DNA of 26,713 nucleotides, taken from Chromera velia. Lineage: Eukaryota > Sar > Chromeraceae. The position numbers were made by a program, and so were the translations under genes. Below, in pieces: positions 1 through 12,200 of this stretch. The notes below the pieces were generated by a model. That model searched no databases and was not told the DNA's origin. It saw only the letters and a program-made list of their open reading frames with translations. The stretch spans positions 11,727 through 38,439 of the forward strand of contig JAHBMJ010000922.1 of NCBI GenBank assembly GCA_018398765.1, written 5' to 3'. Numbering within the stretch: the first letter of the stretch is position 1; each line of letters begins with the position of its first letter.

Positions 1-1065
1 CCACATGAATGCCTGCATGTAAGCGTCGCGCCGTCGGCCCTTTATCTTCCTATCGATCGCTGGATCGATGTAAGATCGATAGGCTCAACATTAAATTCGA
101 TCGGTTGATGCTGCAGTGATTTCATCAAAATATATACTAGTCAAAACAAAAACATGCATGGAATATATAATCAAATATATATTTATGCCTTGGTGTCTGG
201 CTTCAATGTTCTAGTTTAATGAAAAAAAAAAAATGTTGTGGTAATCATTTTAAAAATCATTTTTGTATGTTTTTAATATCTGTTTTAAAGTGCTCACTAT
301 ATTGTTAATACACGGCCCGATCGAATGTTACAGAATGTAAGCGACATCTGTGGGTTAACTCAATAATCATTATGGCTCCATTATGATAATGACGTAATGA
401 TTATAGTAGACATACTCGTAATGTTCTATAATCATTATGACTGATTATCATAATGATGATAATAATTATGATTGATTATCATAATAACCATAATGATTAT
501 ACAAAAACACCCATGAAAAACTTTTATGACGACGCATATCAATGCACGCTGGTGCTATAAAGAGCGTCCCGAAAGGACACTGTAGTAAGAAAGAATTAAC
601 GATATTAGTGGACCGCGGGGATTCCCAAAACATAAAATCCTATCTTATATCCTATCCTATTAACTAGATTATTAATCACAAAATTCTACGAATCTACGTT
701 AATGCCGTTAAGCTAGACATGAGTTACTCTACAGGTACTAACTAGTACTGACTACGATTTTATGATACTTTAATTAGTGGATTTTATAAGATTTTAGCTA
801 AGAATAGTGATAGTAGTGATTTAATTAATTTTACACCAGTGGGATTTAGACCTAGCCGATGCATATAGTGATAAATTTTTTTTTGAAAAAGTCTATTCTA
901 GTCTAATTTTTTTTTTTGAAAAGATGATTGTTGAAGCTTATATAACATGCCAGTAAACCCTCAGGGTGGTTCCATGCACACTTTAAAGTACTGAACCATC
1001 GTCCTTCCGCCCTCTAGCATCAGGCTCTATGAAATCCCCACGTTGTACTAAATTAATCTACTGTA
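1..1065. other. AT-rich flank without a recognisable gene
   Basis: This stretch is clearly richer in A and T than the gene block that starts near 1070. It contains poly-A and poly-T runs (about 222-233, 869-877 and 907-916) and short inverted repeats. I find no open frame with recognisable coding character on either strand and no RNA gene. Its composition resembles the AT-rich DNA right of 23.5 kb, so the gene block looks like a GC-richer island in AT-rich DNA. It may be decayed transposon sequence, but I see no element ends. Confidence 0.6.
363..500. repeat. Cluster of inverted and direct ATAATCATTATG repeats
   Basis: ATAATCATTATG occurs at 363-374 and 428-439. Its reverse complement CATAATGATTAT occurs at 489-500. 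Between them GATTATCATAAT is repeated directly at 443-454 and 474-485. The 428-500 block could fold into a long AT-rich hairpin, as in small inverted-repeat transposons. No target-site duplication was found, so its origin is open. Confidence 0.55.
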
Positions 1066-1306
1066 GTGACACGAATCCTCCCGTCCACTGCTTCCCTCTC
1101 CCAACTGTCTGACACCAATGGCGCTCTTCTTGTCGATCCCTCTGCATGCACTTCCGATCAAGCACTTGCATTCCGAGCCGCGGAGAGTGCACGACCAGTC
1201 AAGCACACACCCGAGGCACATTCCAGAGAAATCCCTGACACTTCACTTCCTCTTCCCTCTCCCCCAACCAACAGCTGCGACTTCATAGAAAGAGCAGGCA
1301 GTTTGC

Positions 1307-1531
1307 TCAGTCCACCTTCAGCACAAAGGTATTCTCCCTATCGCACCCAACATAAGAGTCGCACATCAGGTACAGCACACACTCGTACTCGCCTGCCTCT
1401 TCGGGGGCATCAAAGTCGAGCTTCGCCTTCGTTGACTCCCTGCAAGCAACAAAGCAGACCCAGACACACACAGAGACACAAATACATTCGGACATACATA
1501 TGCTTGCTCATACATGCACACACACGCACAC

Positions 1532-1568
<37 letters not shown>

Positions 1569-2086
1569 AAAACAGAGAGAGAGTCTACATGCGTGCGTAG
1601 GCATCAATGCATCTGGCCGGACAGAAACATGCAGGCCTTGAGAAGGAAAAAGACAACTGAGGTCACATGCGCCAAAAAAAAAAAAGAGAGAGAGAGAGAC
1701 TCGCGACCACCATTCAAACGGAGTGATTTCACTCCAAGCGCTACAGCAGGTGATTTGTGTCCCTGGTTGAATTTCCATAGAGGGCTCCGAAACGAACAAA
1801 GAGGCGACTCTGTGCGTTGCCTGTCTTTGCCAACAACCAACGCACAGATAGATAGATAGATAGATAGATAGATACTCAAATCCCGCCTGCCCGGCTGATG
1901 ACTGACTGACTGACTTGTTCAGGGGCACGCTCTTGATAGCCAGCAGCGAGTTCTCAGTTCCCGCGTCCTTCCCGTCTTTCGAGGCGACTCCCACCACCAG
2001 CCACCACTTCTCCTCCTTCTCCTTCGGATAGAAAGGGGCGTAAACAGGACCAACTGCTGGGGCGCCCTCTGTGCCGTCGTCCTGCA

Positions 2087-2125
<39 letters not shown>

Positions 2126-2645
2126 CGTGATGAACAAACGGACAGATAGATAAATCTCTTGCAAGCACAAAGAAAAAAATGAAACAAACGAAGGAGGGGA
2201 GGGAGGGGCACAGGAAGGGGCGCAGGGATGGAGGAACACAGGAAGCCGAAAGAAAGAAAAGAAAGAAAGAAAGAAAAGAAAAGAAAGAAAGAAAGAAAGA
2301 AAAGCAAAGAAAAGAAAAGAAAAGAAAAGAAAAGAAAGAAAGGAAGAAAAGAAGGAAAGAAAGAAAGAAAGAAAGAAAGGAAGGAAGGAAGGAAGGCAGG
2401 AAAAAAAGAAAGAAAGAAAGGGAGGGAGGAAGGAAGGAAGGAAGAAGGAAAGAAGAAAAGAAGGAAAGAACGAAAGAAAGAACGAAGGAACGAATGAAAG
2501 AAAAGAAAGGAAGGAAGAAAGGAAGGAACGAAGGAAGAAAGGAAGGAAGAAAGAAAAGAAAGAAAAAAAGGGGCAGCCCGCTGGTTCCCTTTTTTCCTCC
2601 TTGTTCCACACTGCCGACAGCATCACAAAATGATCTGAGTTCTGA

Positions 2646-2694
<49 letters not shown>

Positions 2695-5600
2695 AGAGCA
2701 ACTGAGCCTCGATTTGAGTCTGAATGTTTGCCGAGTGCCTGGGTGACCGAACGAAAGGGACCATGTAGCATCCACCAATCAATTGGCGACAGACCGACCG
2801 ACCGGAATGTCCCTGTCGATCTTGACCAGAAGGGAGCAGGACGCAGCAGGGGCAGCAGAGGCCGTCAAGTTCTCCTCCGTCTCGTCCGAGGTCTTCGTGA
2901 CCTCCTCGTCAACCTCCACGGCGAAGGAGACGCTCACTACGGGGTACCTGTTGCACGCCGTCGCCACCTCCTCCACCTCCCCTTCCGACAAACCAGACAG
3001 CAACGCTCCCCGTTCGTCATCCTCCATGTTACCCAAGTCATAAACATCGTGTACCCCCAGACCTGCAGGCAAGAAGGCAGGCAAGAAGGCAAGCAAGTAG
3101 ACGCTTGCAAGAGACTATCGAAACACCGCAATGTTCAGCTTCATTTCACTTCTTCAAGGATCTGTCAGCGAAAGACCCTACCTATTCAAAAAGGAGACGC
3201 GTCCTTCGTTGCTCTAGATGCTTCCCCTTCCTCCCCTCATTCACTCAAGATCTGTCCGACCACTCTCAAAGGATCACCTTGCGCCCGTTGGCCTCTCTCT
3301 TTGGCTGTTTATGCACTGTCTGTGTCTGCTATTTTGCGTGCTTCTCCGTCCGTCCGAGTGCCTCTCTCTGTCTACCTGCCTGTCTCTACTTCTGACTGAC
3401 CAACCCACCCACCCTTAGCCTTCTCGATCCTGTCGGGGCCGAAGTGGGGCAGCTGTGCGAGGACTGCCTGAGAGTTTGGGACTGCCTGCACGACGAACTG
3501 GGCGAGCTCCATCGCCAGCAGACAGGGCCGCAGCCAGGAGTTGGACGAGATCACGTCGCACATCGCGTGGAGGAGACGGACGGCGTGCTGGAGAATAACC
3601 GAGAGGTCGCTCTGCATGTCCGCAGTCAGGTCCGCCCTTTCGAAGTGCGCCTGTGTGTAGAGAGAAAGAAAGAAACAAGACAGACGCAATCAAGTAGTAA
3701 TGAAGACACCGAGACACGAAGAACGAATGAATGAGAAGAGAGAAGAAAGGGGAGAGAGCGAGGGAAAGAAGGATACAGCTGACGGATGACTACGTGCGCG
3801 CATGCGTCTGCGTGCATCTGCACGTGCGTCCATTCCAAAAGCTAGCAACCCAAGATTTGAATGGTCCGAGAGCTCAAGCAGCAAATGCAGAAGACCATTC
3901 ATGTACAATCAAGAGCTGACGCGCGACTCAGATGCACAACACGCACACGCACAGGCACGCGCGCGCGCACACACACACACCGCAGCATTTCTCCATTGGG
4001 ACAGTACGTGTGATTCAGCTTGAGATCCACATGCAGGAAAAAAGGAAAAAGTCAAAGAGACAGCATGATTGCCGTTCTCCCTCTTTGGTCTTTCTTCACC
4101 CCCTCCCACACGCACCTGCAGCAAGAGGAGGGTCTTCATTCTGGGCTCGTTCAGCTCATCTGCCTCTGCAGCTTTGGACCTCGCGGGAGCGTTCTGCAGA
4201 GACGACGCGAGAGCCTTGAGAGCTGGGCCCTCCCCGGGTCTGATGGGCACCGCGACGTCGAATTCGTTTGCTGCTGAGAGGATCTCCAGGAGTGCGCGTC
4301 TCTTCGTCGTCATCGTCAGCGACTTGTTGAACAACTCTGCATGTGACACCAACAACAAGAAGAAAAGAAAGAAAGAACGCACATCATACGCATCAATCCG
4401 TTTGTTCTGAAAAACCTCCGATGGGGTGACGGAATTGCGTTTCGACATTCAGTTACGTAAAGAGAGTGGATGCGAATGAGGAAGGGAGGGAGGAAAGAAG
4501 GGAGAGACAAAATCTACTGCATGGATGAACACATCGCCCCTGCTTGAAAAGATCAGACAGTAGAAGACGACCATGCAAGGAACAGACCACAGCTTCAGTT
4601 ACCCTTTCTGTCTTCTTCACGGTTCTCTCTCGCTTGTCTCGCTTCATCCATCCACCCTTTCAGCCTCACCCCTTCCTTCAGCGATTTCACAGCTTTCGCC
4701 AATTCGGCCAACTACTCCCCCACAAAAAAGAGGAAATCACATGCCAAATGCAAACATCACATCAAACGATGAGGATTGAACGAACTAAGAGACGAAGCAA
4801 CCAACCCACCGATGGTCTGATACGACACAAAGTAGAAGCATGAGATGAGACCCAAGTTCAGAATGGAGATCTCCTGCTCTGCCGACACTTGCACGCACTG
4901 TGCCTGCTCCAACGTCTCCACCGAGGTCTCCACCAGATCAGAGAGGTGATCGGAGAGGTGCTGGTGGGAGACGCCCTGAAGTCCGTAGAAGTTCGGGTTC
5001 TGCACAGGCAGGAATGAATAAAGCGAGAGAGAAGAAGCCAGATGAAGATGCAAAGAAGGCGCAGGAGTGGAAGTCTGCGAAAAGGAGGCCACAACGAACG
5101 GACGGCACAACATATGGCTATGAAGCAAGACCGACAGACGAGCAAATAAGTGCGCTCAAACACTTCAACAAGAAATGCACGGACAGAGACCTCCAGTCCC
5201 TCTCCGCTCCTCTCCCCACGCCCACACCCACCCACCTTCGAGAGACGACGGTAGTAGAAAGTCCAGGTCAACCAGTCAACGCAGTCCTGTTTGTTCTCGA
5301 TTGTCTCCATCATCACCTCTGCGTTGAAGTGCTCTGCAATCCTGTGGTCGAGCTTTGACTCCACAGGCAGAGGCTCATGTAAAAACTTCTTGTAGAACTC
5401 TCGGCGTCTCCCGGGACACTGCAGAACAACTGTACCGCTCTTGTCAATGCCTGGTCGCGTTGCCCTTCCCACCATCTGCAGCACATCTGTGATCGGGTAA
5501 TCCTCAAAGATTCCCTCTCTGCCGTTCAGACGGAGAGTGTCCTGGATGACCACCAGGTTGGCAGTAAGCGTCATGCCCCAGGAGAGAGGCTGTGTGCAGA

Positions 5601-6437
5601 CGAGGACCTGGATCAACCCCTGTGAGTAGAGGGCCTCCACCTTCTCTCTCTCAAACTCAGACAGGCCCTCATGAATAAACCCAACTCCGTATTCCAGAGA
5701 CTGCTTCAGGGCCTGCAGTAATGAGTGAATGAGGCATTTGTGTTGTCGTACTCACACCTCACTTGTTTTGTCATTGGAGCCCTCTTCGTTCAGGTGTTTC
5801 GTGATTGAATTAGAGACGATTCAAAACTAGAAAGAGAAAAACATGTGTCTGATTCAGAGGTCAACGTCAAGAAGGGAATTCCAGAGCAGCTCCTTAACAC
5901 CAGGCTCTTCACTGCCTGAGTCCTTTGTGGTCTTTCCATCAGAATTGGAACCCCTCTCTTATTCATTTGAGGCTTTAGAACTCCTCACGTAGTCACGAGA
6001 GGCAAAGAAGCGGAGGCTTCTGTTCACACCACATCACGAGAATCGCCCCTTCTTGTTTCTCGTTGTTCAACCTGCGCAAATTCTCAGAGAGATCGACAAG
6101 AAAATCTCCCGTCTTCCTTTCCTGCTGCGTGTACGGGCCTGATCATCCCCCCACCCCGCCCCTCTCTCTTACTCACTTACCTTTTCTCTAACCAGCAGAG
6201 CAACCTGTTTGATGGCGGTGTCCCCCCCCCTCTGTCCTCCCCCTGCTGAGAGGAACGCCGCCGGTCTCCTGTCTGCGATGGCGTGGTGGAGGAGGTCCAA
6301 GGCGGCCACCCTGGCTTGCTTCCTGTCGGACACAAACACGATGGCCGGCCTGTCCTTGGCGAAATTTCGGATCGCGTTGTACAGGGGTTTGCCCATAGCG
6401 AGGAGACGGGAAGCTCTGTGGGGGATCTCAAAACCTG

Positions 6438-6469
<32 letters not shown>

Positions 6470-9240
6470 AACGGCATGACCCTCGGGCCTTTTCTTCCTT
6501 CCATGTCGATCCATCCATCAGGAATGCATGGGTGGGTGGGTGCATCTGAAAGCTGTGGAACGGGGTGGAAACCTTCCGGGGGAAAACAAGAAAGCAGGCG
6601 AAAAGGTGCCGAATCTGAAAGCATGAAGAAGAAAGGAGCGATCAAATGAATGAGTCAATGAAAGAAAGACAGAGAACCAAAGGTATGAGAAACAACTATC
6701 AATAGAAAGAAAAGACACACAAGGCAACCAACCTTCTCCTTCCAACTCTTGCATGCATGCCCCATATATTAGCAGACGACCGACGGACCTAAAAAAATAA
6801 AAGAAACAATACTTCCAACTGACCGTTGACCACAACCTCGAGGGGCACCGTTCTGACATGAGGTCCAAAATTGAACAGGCCCTCCTGCCCGACTCCCATC
6901 CACTCCCCCAGGTCCCGAGCGTTCGCAACAGAGCACGCCATGCCGACCAAACGGATTGGCTGCTGCGTCTGTCCGGTGATAAATCTCATGCGGGACACAC
7001 AGACCTCCACGTGGGCGGGCCCGAAAGAACCTGCCCTCACGCACAGGTGAAGCGAAGGAAGAAAGAACGAATCCATAAATGAACTGAGCGAGCGGTGCAT
7101 CCAAGGTGACTTTAATTCGAAGGCAGGAAGGACAAAGAAAATTGAAGGCAGGAAGGACAAATAAAATTGAAGGCTGATGATGATGAGAGGACACACAGAA
7201 GAGACAACGCTGCAGACAAGGAAAAAGGAGACGCTCGAAGCCGACGCACGCATTCCAAATCCCAAAAGTGCACTCCGGGAGGAAACGAGAAGCCGACACA
7301 CGCACACACACGGGGTCCCTCCCTCCTTCCCTACCTGCTCCACTCCCGTCCACCTCCGAGGACAGCAGCTGCAGTTCGTCTACGATCAGGACGCGGATCT
7401 GACTGATCACCCTCTTCCGTCTCCACTGACGCGTCATGTAATCAAATCTGCAAAGCAGCAAGTCGATTTGATTGATTCCATAAAATTGCACAATTCGTTT
7501 TTTCAGAGGCACACTGGAAAGAGTGCGTCAACACACTTCAAGGTCCTGCTTTGATGCTTGCTAGGATCACTCCACCGGAGAGGAAGGAAAGAAAGAAACA
7601 GAGTTCGACGCCCCCCTTCATTCAGTCATTCATTCACTGAAGGCAGTACTCACTTGTCGGGAGTGCAGACAACGATGTTGCTCTCTTCGAGTACCCTGAT
7701 GTCTGCCGCCTTGTCCCCTGTGAGCATCGAGACCTTCAGACCCAGGCCCTTGCCGAATTTGTGCTCCCACTCTTTGAACCTCTCCACGGCCGTCCTCTCG
7801 TAAGGGGCGATGTACACGGCTCGGTGGACGTCTGCGTGAGAGAGGGAGAAGCCGAAATGCGATGAAGGGGGCAGAAATACAGGAAGGAAGGAGCCTGCCA
7901 CTGGAACCAGTACTTTACAAACAGCGAAAGACAGAGACAAAGGGAAAAAGGGAAAAAGGGAAAGGGAGATAGATAGGCAGACCGACAGAAGGAGAGGAGG
8001 AAGGAAGAGTGGTACAAAAATACCCATCACGCTGTCTGCTTCACTACAGGATGTCCTCTCTCTCACATCCTCCCTCCGTCTCTCCCCTCCTGTCCTCCTT
8101 TCTTGTCTCTGCTTTTTCTTCCACCCTTCCCGCCTTAATTCGATTCCCTCCCTTCCATAAATCGACTGACTGACTGACTGACTGACTGACTGTCGTTCTT
8201 GAGCATCCTCAGGATTGCGAACGCTGCACAGACGGTTTTCCCTGCGTTGGCAGGCGCACACAGAAGGAAGTTCTGGTTGCTGTTGTAGGCCACCGAGAAC
8301 ACCTGCGTCTGCACTGGGTTGAAGAACTGGGTGCCCTCGTAAAGGCTCTCTCCAAGGGGGAACCGGAGGGCACTCACGGGGAGGGGCTGGAGGTCAAGAA
8401 GCTCTGTGGGGGGGGGGTTCTTCTCAGGCAGGATGAGGGACCTGAAGGAGACGGGAAGCACCGTCTCCGAAGAGAGCCAGCGGTCAGAGACGACCCGAAT
8501 GAAGTAATTGGGGGGAAGCGGGTCAAGCAAGGGGACTGTGAAGACGAGAACGTGGTCGGTGTTGCAGCCCTTCTCTCGGAGAGTGAACAGCTGCAGGCAG
8601 GCAGGCGGGGTGGAGGAACAGAGGGACAGACAAAGAATGGAAGGGCACAGATTCACGGAAAGATAAACACTCCCGCATACGCCAAAAGGAGCACAAACGA
8701 GAAAAAGGACCGTTTCTTCCAATCAGAGCGGAAGCACATCACTTGCACATACCAGCGTGCATCGCTCCAGGGGTCTGAACACCCAGTCACTTATGCACAA
8801 AGCCAGACAAAGAGCCAAAAAAGAGAAAAGAACCCGTTCAATCCGGATATTTCCCCCCCTTGACAGACAGACCTCATGATGCAGAATATGTTCAGCATCA
8901 CAGTCCTCGACGAAGATCCAGAAAGACTCCGAGGCCCCATGAATCTTTTGATCCCAATGGAAGTCAGGGGTGATCGTCAGCTCGACGTGGAGGGTTGATC
9001 GGGTGAGGGGCTGCACGTACGCACCGAGCTCCAGTCTCGGGAAGCAGTGGATCAGCCGATGCACCGCCTTGCCCATTTTGGGCAATTTGATGAACTCTCC
9101 GATCTCTGCCGAGGTCAGGTCGTAGTACTTCTCCCAGGCAAAGTCTTTCTTCTCGATCTTTCTGAGGAGGTCGTCAGGAACCCCCTTGAATTGACGGAGA
9201 GGAGTCATCGTTGCCCACATGCGCTTGTCGATCATCTGCG

Positions 9241-9271
<31 letters not shown>

Positions 9272-12200
9272 CAAACGAACAAGTCAATCAATCAAGAAAG
9301 CAGCGTGAATAAGAGACTGGCTGAAGATGCATAAAGACAGACACCCGTGCACGACCCGCTGAGAGGTCGACAAATAGTCATGCCAAAGAAAGTACAACAA
9401 AAGGACTCCTTCCCTCAACGGAAATTAAAAGAAGGAAGGAAGGAAGGAAGTGAGAAAGCTTTGCTTGTCATAATCGACAGACAGCAGGCTGCTCCTCTTC
9501 CAAAGCGCACGACGCTCAGACAGAAAGAGACAGAGAAACCGATACAAACAAATCAAAAAAACAGGGAGTCATGGTCATGGATCAAGTCAGTGGGTCACTC
9601 GAAAAGAACAAAAGAGTCAGTCCCCCTTTTTTGCTTCCCTTCTCTCCACACACAAATTCATTCATCGATTCATCGACTTCATGTTGGTCCAGCGTCTGTG
9701 CCCCGACCAACCGACCAACTGACCGACCAACCTTGCAGAACTGGAGTGCCCTCCTTGCCAAGGAAGCCCATCCCCTCCTGAGACAGATCTCGAAGATGGC
9801 CCTCATGATCCGACCCCCCGACTGCTCCACGTAGACCATGTCTGACATCAGGGCGAACCCCTCCAGCTTCAGCTTGGAGATGTAGGCCTGCAGGAGGACG
9901 TTGCACTTAGAGGAAGGCTCGTCTACCCCCCCCTTCAGAGGCACGGGCACCCTCTCCATCAGCTTGGCCAGCTCGATCTTCTCCTCCTCCCTGACGGGGA
10001 TAGAACGGAACTCACTCGCGAGGGTGAACAGACGGAGAAGCTCAATGTCGGACATCCAGGGCTGCATTGCATCGGGGGACAAAGAGAGAGAGAAACAGGC
10101 GGCTAGGGGGATATGCAATCTGATCAGTCTGAAGTGAACTCGAAAGCAATCAGAGGTGGAAAGAAAGAAGTGAATTTGCATTGCCGTCTCTCTGCACATG
10201 TATGAGGGCTCCCCATAAGACGGACAGCTAGATCGGTGAATGAAAAGATGAATGGATACTGAAATTCAATGAAGAATTGAGTATGTGTGTTAGAGAGTCA
10301 GGCAGGGAGTGGAGGAACGCAGTCAAACGCATCCGGGGAGTCTCTCTCACCATGGACAGCCAGAAACACGTAAAGGGGAGGAGGAGAGAGAATGTTTGCG
10401 TTTTGCAAGGAGAGAGCATCCATCATTTTGGAGGGAGAACACAGAGCAGATCTCTTTCTGACGCGTCTCCATGCGCATATGCCGACTGTCTACTGTCTAG
10501 ACGCCAACTGCTTGCCTGCAGGCTGACCTTCAAATGCTGATTGAATGCCGCGATGGTTGGGTGCTTCAGGTAGAAGTGAGAGGCCACCCTGCCGAGGGGT
10601 GTGGCCTGCACCTGTCCTGTGCGTTTGTCGTATCTGCATGCATGCATGCATGTATGTGTGGATGGATGGATGGAGCGGGGGTGGGAAGGGAAGGGAAGGA
10701 ACACAGGTAGACAGAGGGTGAGAAGAAAATACAGCTGGATTGGATGAGTGTCCGTGGGATTGCTTTTCGTTGAAAAAAGGAGTCGGTCGATCAGCATTCC
10801 TTCTGGTCATGGTACTTACTCTACTCTCCCGATAGATTTCTGTTCTTCCTCTCTCTCTCCCTCTCTGTGCTTCGATCTCGCATCGAATGAAAACGACCCA
10901 AACAAAGAGTAAATGAATGACGAGGGTGGGAGGAACAACACAAGAGAGAGAGGGAGGTAAATGTCCCCCCCAAAGAAGAAAGAAAGAAAAGGGAATCAAT
11001 CCTTCGCGCCCTCCCTTCACTTCTTTCATCTCACCTGCAGAGCCCATGCTTGTCGAGGAGTGCAAGGGCTGTGTGCGCAAGGTCGACTCTCCTCTGAAGG
11101 AGTGTTTGGTCCCTCTCCGTCTCGTCCTCCGACACGCCGTAAAGCTGAGGATTCGAGAGCATCCTCACGTACAGATACGTGTACGCAAGCCACTGGACAG
11201 CCTCGGCACGAGACTGGACACTCCCTGCAGGCGGAAGGACGGAAAAGGGGAGGGAGAGGCTTGTGTGGAAGGAAGGAAAACGTCTCTCTCTGGGTGTGCT
11301 ATCGCGAAGAACGAACGCTCTCTTTCTCGTGGCAGCAGAGGGACAGCAGTGGATGCTCAAGAGGAGGGGTCGAAGAAGACGACAAGAGAGGAAAGGTCAT
11401 GTCTCTCATTCATTTCATGAAACCTCATCTCACCCGACAAACACAACTGGTGTCAATTGACTTCCCCCTCAGTAGCTGACCGAGAACGATTTCTGCGTTG
11501 AGCATGTCGGGCAGCACGCCGATCATCTGGGACTCTATGGGCAGTTGTTGGTTGTTCAAAGACAGGTAGAACTGCAGCTCCGAGTGGGAAGTGATGATGA
11601 TGCCGTGACCCCTCGTGTCGAATTGGGGACGCCCTGCTCTTCCCATCATCTGCAGAAGCGGAAGGAAAAGAAAGATTTTGTCTCTTTCATTCTTCATACA
11701 AATTTCATTTCATTGGGTGAGCTTCTCTTCATTGTATGTGCAATATTTTGATTCTGCCTTGCCCTTCACTATTGACTGCAAGAAGCACAGGAAAAAGAGC
11801 GACAGAAACTGAGAGAAAGAAAGATTGCGGCGGAACAAGGCAACGGTCTCTTTCAGAAAAGATGGCAAAAAGCGGAAGGAAAACACGGACAGGGATAGAA
11901 GGAAGGAAGGAAGGAAGAAAGGAAGGAAGGAAGGAAGGAATGAATGGAGGAAGGAAGGAAGGAAGGAAAAGAGAAACACAAAAAAGGTGAGGTTACCGGG
12001 CGTCCTTCATCAGATAGTGAAGGAATGCACTGGGAAGAGGAAGGTAACAAACAAACCTGCATGACATCCATAGGAGAGAGCTCGCACCATGCCCCCTTCT
12101 CTGGCATGTACACCTGAGTGCCCTTGATGATCACAGTGTGTGCGGGAAGATTCACACCCCACGCAAGCGTAGCAGTGGAGACCAGCAGCTTGATGTGTCT

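Larger units (their letters stand above)
1307..4999 (-). other. BRR2: Brr2 second Sec63 unit and C-terminus (exons 25-30)
   Basis: Exon 25 begins [20 protein letters not shown], the hallmark of the second winged-helix/Sec63 junction. Exons 26-28 give [64 protein letters not shown] and CNRYP. Exons 29 and 30 give [20 protein letters not shown] and [13 protein letters not shown], ending [12 protein letters not shown] and stop. The family's usual acidic tail after this point is absent. A Ser/Ala/Glu-rich insertion ([20 protein letters not shown]) lies between CNRYP and the last immunoglobulin-like strands. Confidence 0.9.
5236..8590 (-). other. BRR2: Brr2 C-terminal helicase cassette, degenerate motifs (exons 19-24)
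   Basis: The second cassette begins with [16 protein letters not shown] and [13 protein letters not shown]. Its catalytic motifs are eroded. Motif I is APANAGKT (residues 1419-1426) instead of APTGSGKT. Motif II is DELQ (1523-1526) instead of DE-V/I-H. The motif III region reads [11 protein letters not shown], without a canonical SAT. Motif VI is [12 protein letters not shown] (1770-1781). The C-terminal cassette of known Brr2 proteins is catalytically silent and acts as a regulatory and protein-binding platform, so the changes fit that role. They are stronger here than in the human cassette, which keeps APTGSGKT and DEVH. Confidence 0.9.

Noticed and set aside
1066-1641. 191-codon plus-strand frame at the left edge of the gene block
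   Set aside because: It runs antisense to BRR2 exon 30 and ends in a His/Thr repeat from (CA)n; no homology recognised.
1410-2771. Long minus-strand frame rich in Phe/Ser/Leu and Cys/Val runs
   Set aside because: Read-through of BRR2 exon 29 into the repeats of introns 28 and 29. Only the [20 protein letters not shown] part is coding, and it belongs to exon 29.
2179-3399. Long plus-strand frame of about 400 codons, Lys/Arg/Glu-rich
   Set aside because: It is generated by the GAAA/GGAA repeat and then crosses BRR2 exon 28 antisense; no domain or coding character of its own.
5763-5820. Possible extra BRR2 exon with frame [19 protein letters not shown]
   Set aside because: The only open frame has TGA immediately after the only available AG. 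Joining exon 23 directly to exon 24 gives [15 protein letters not shown], which aligns with the family without a gap.
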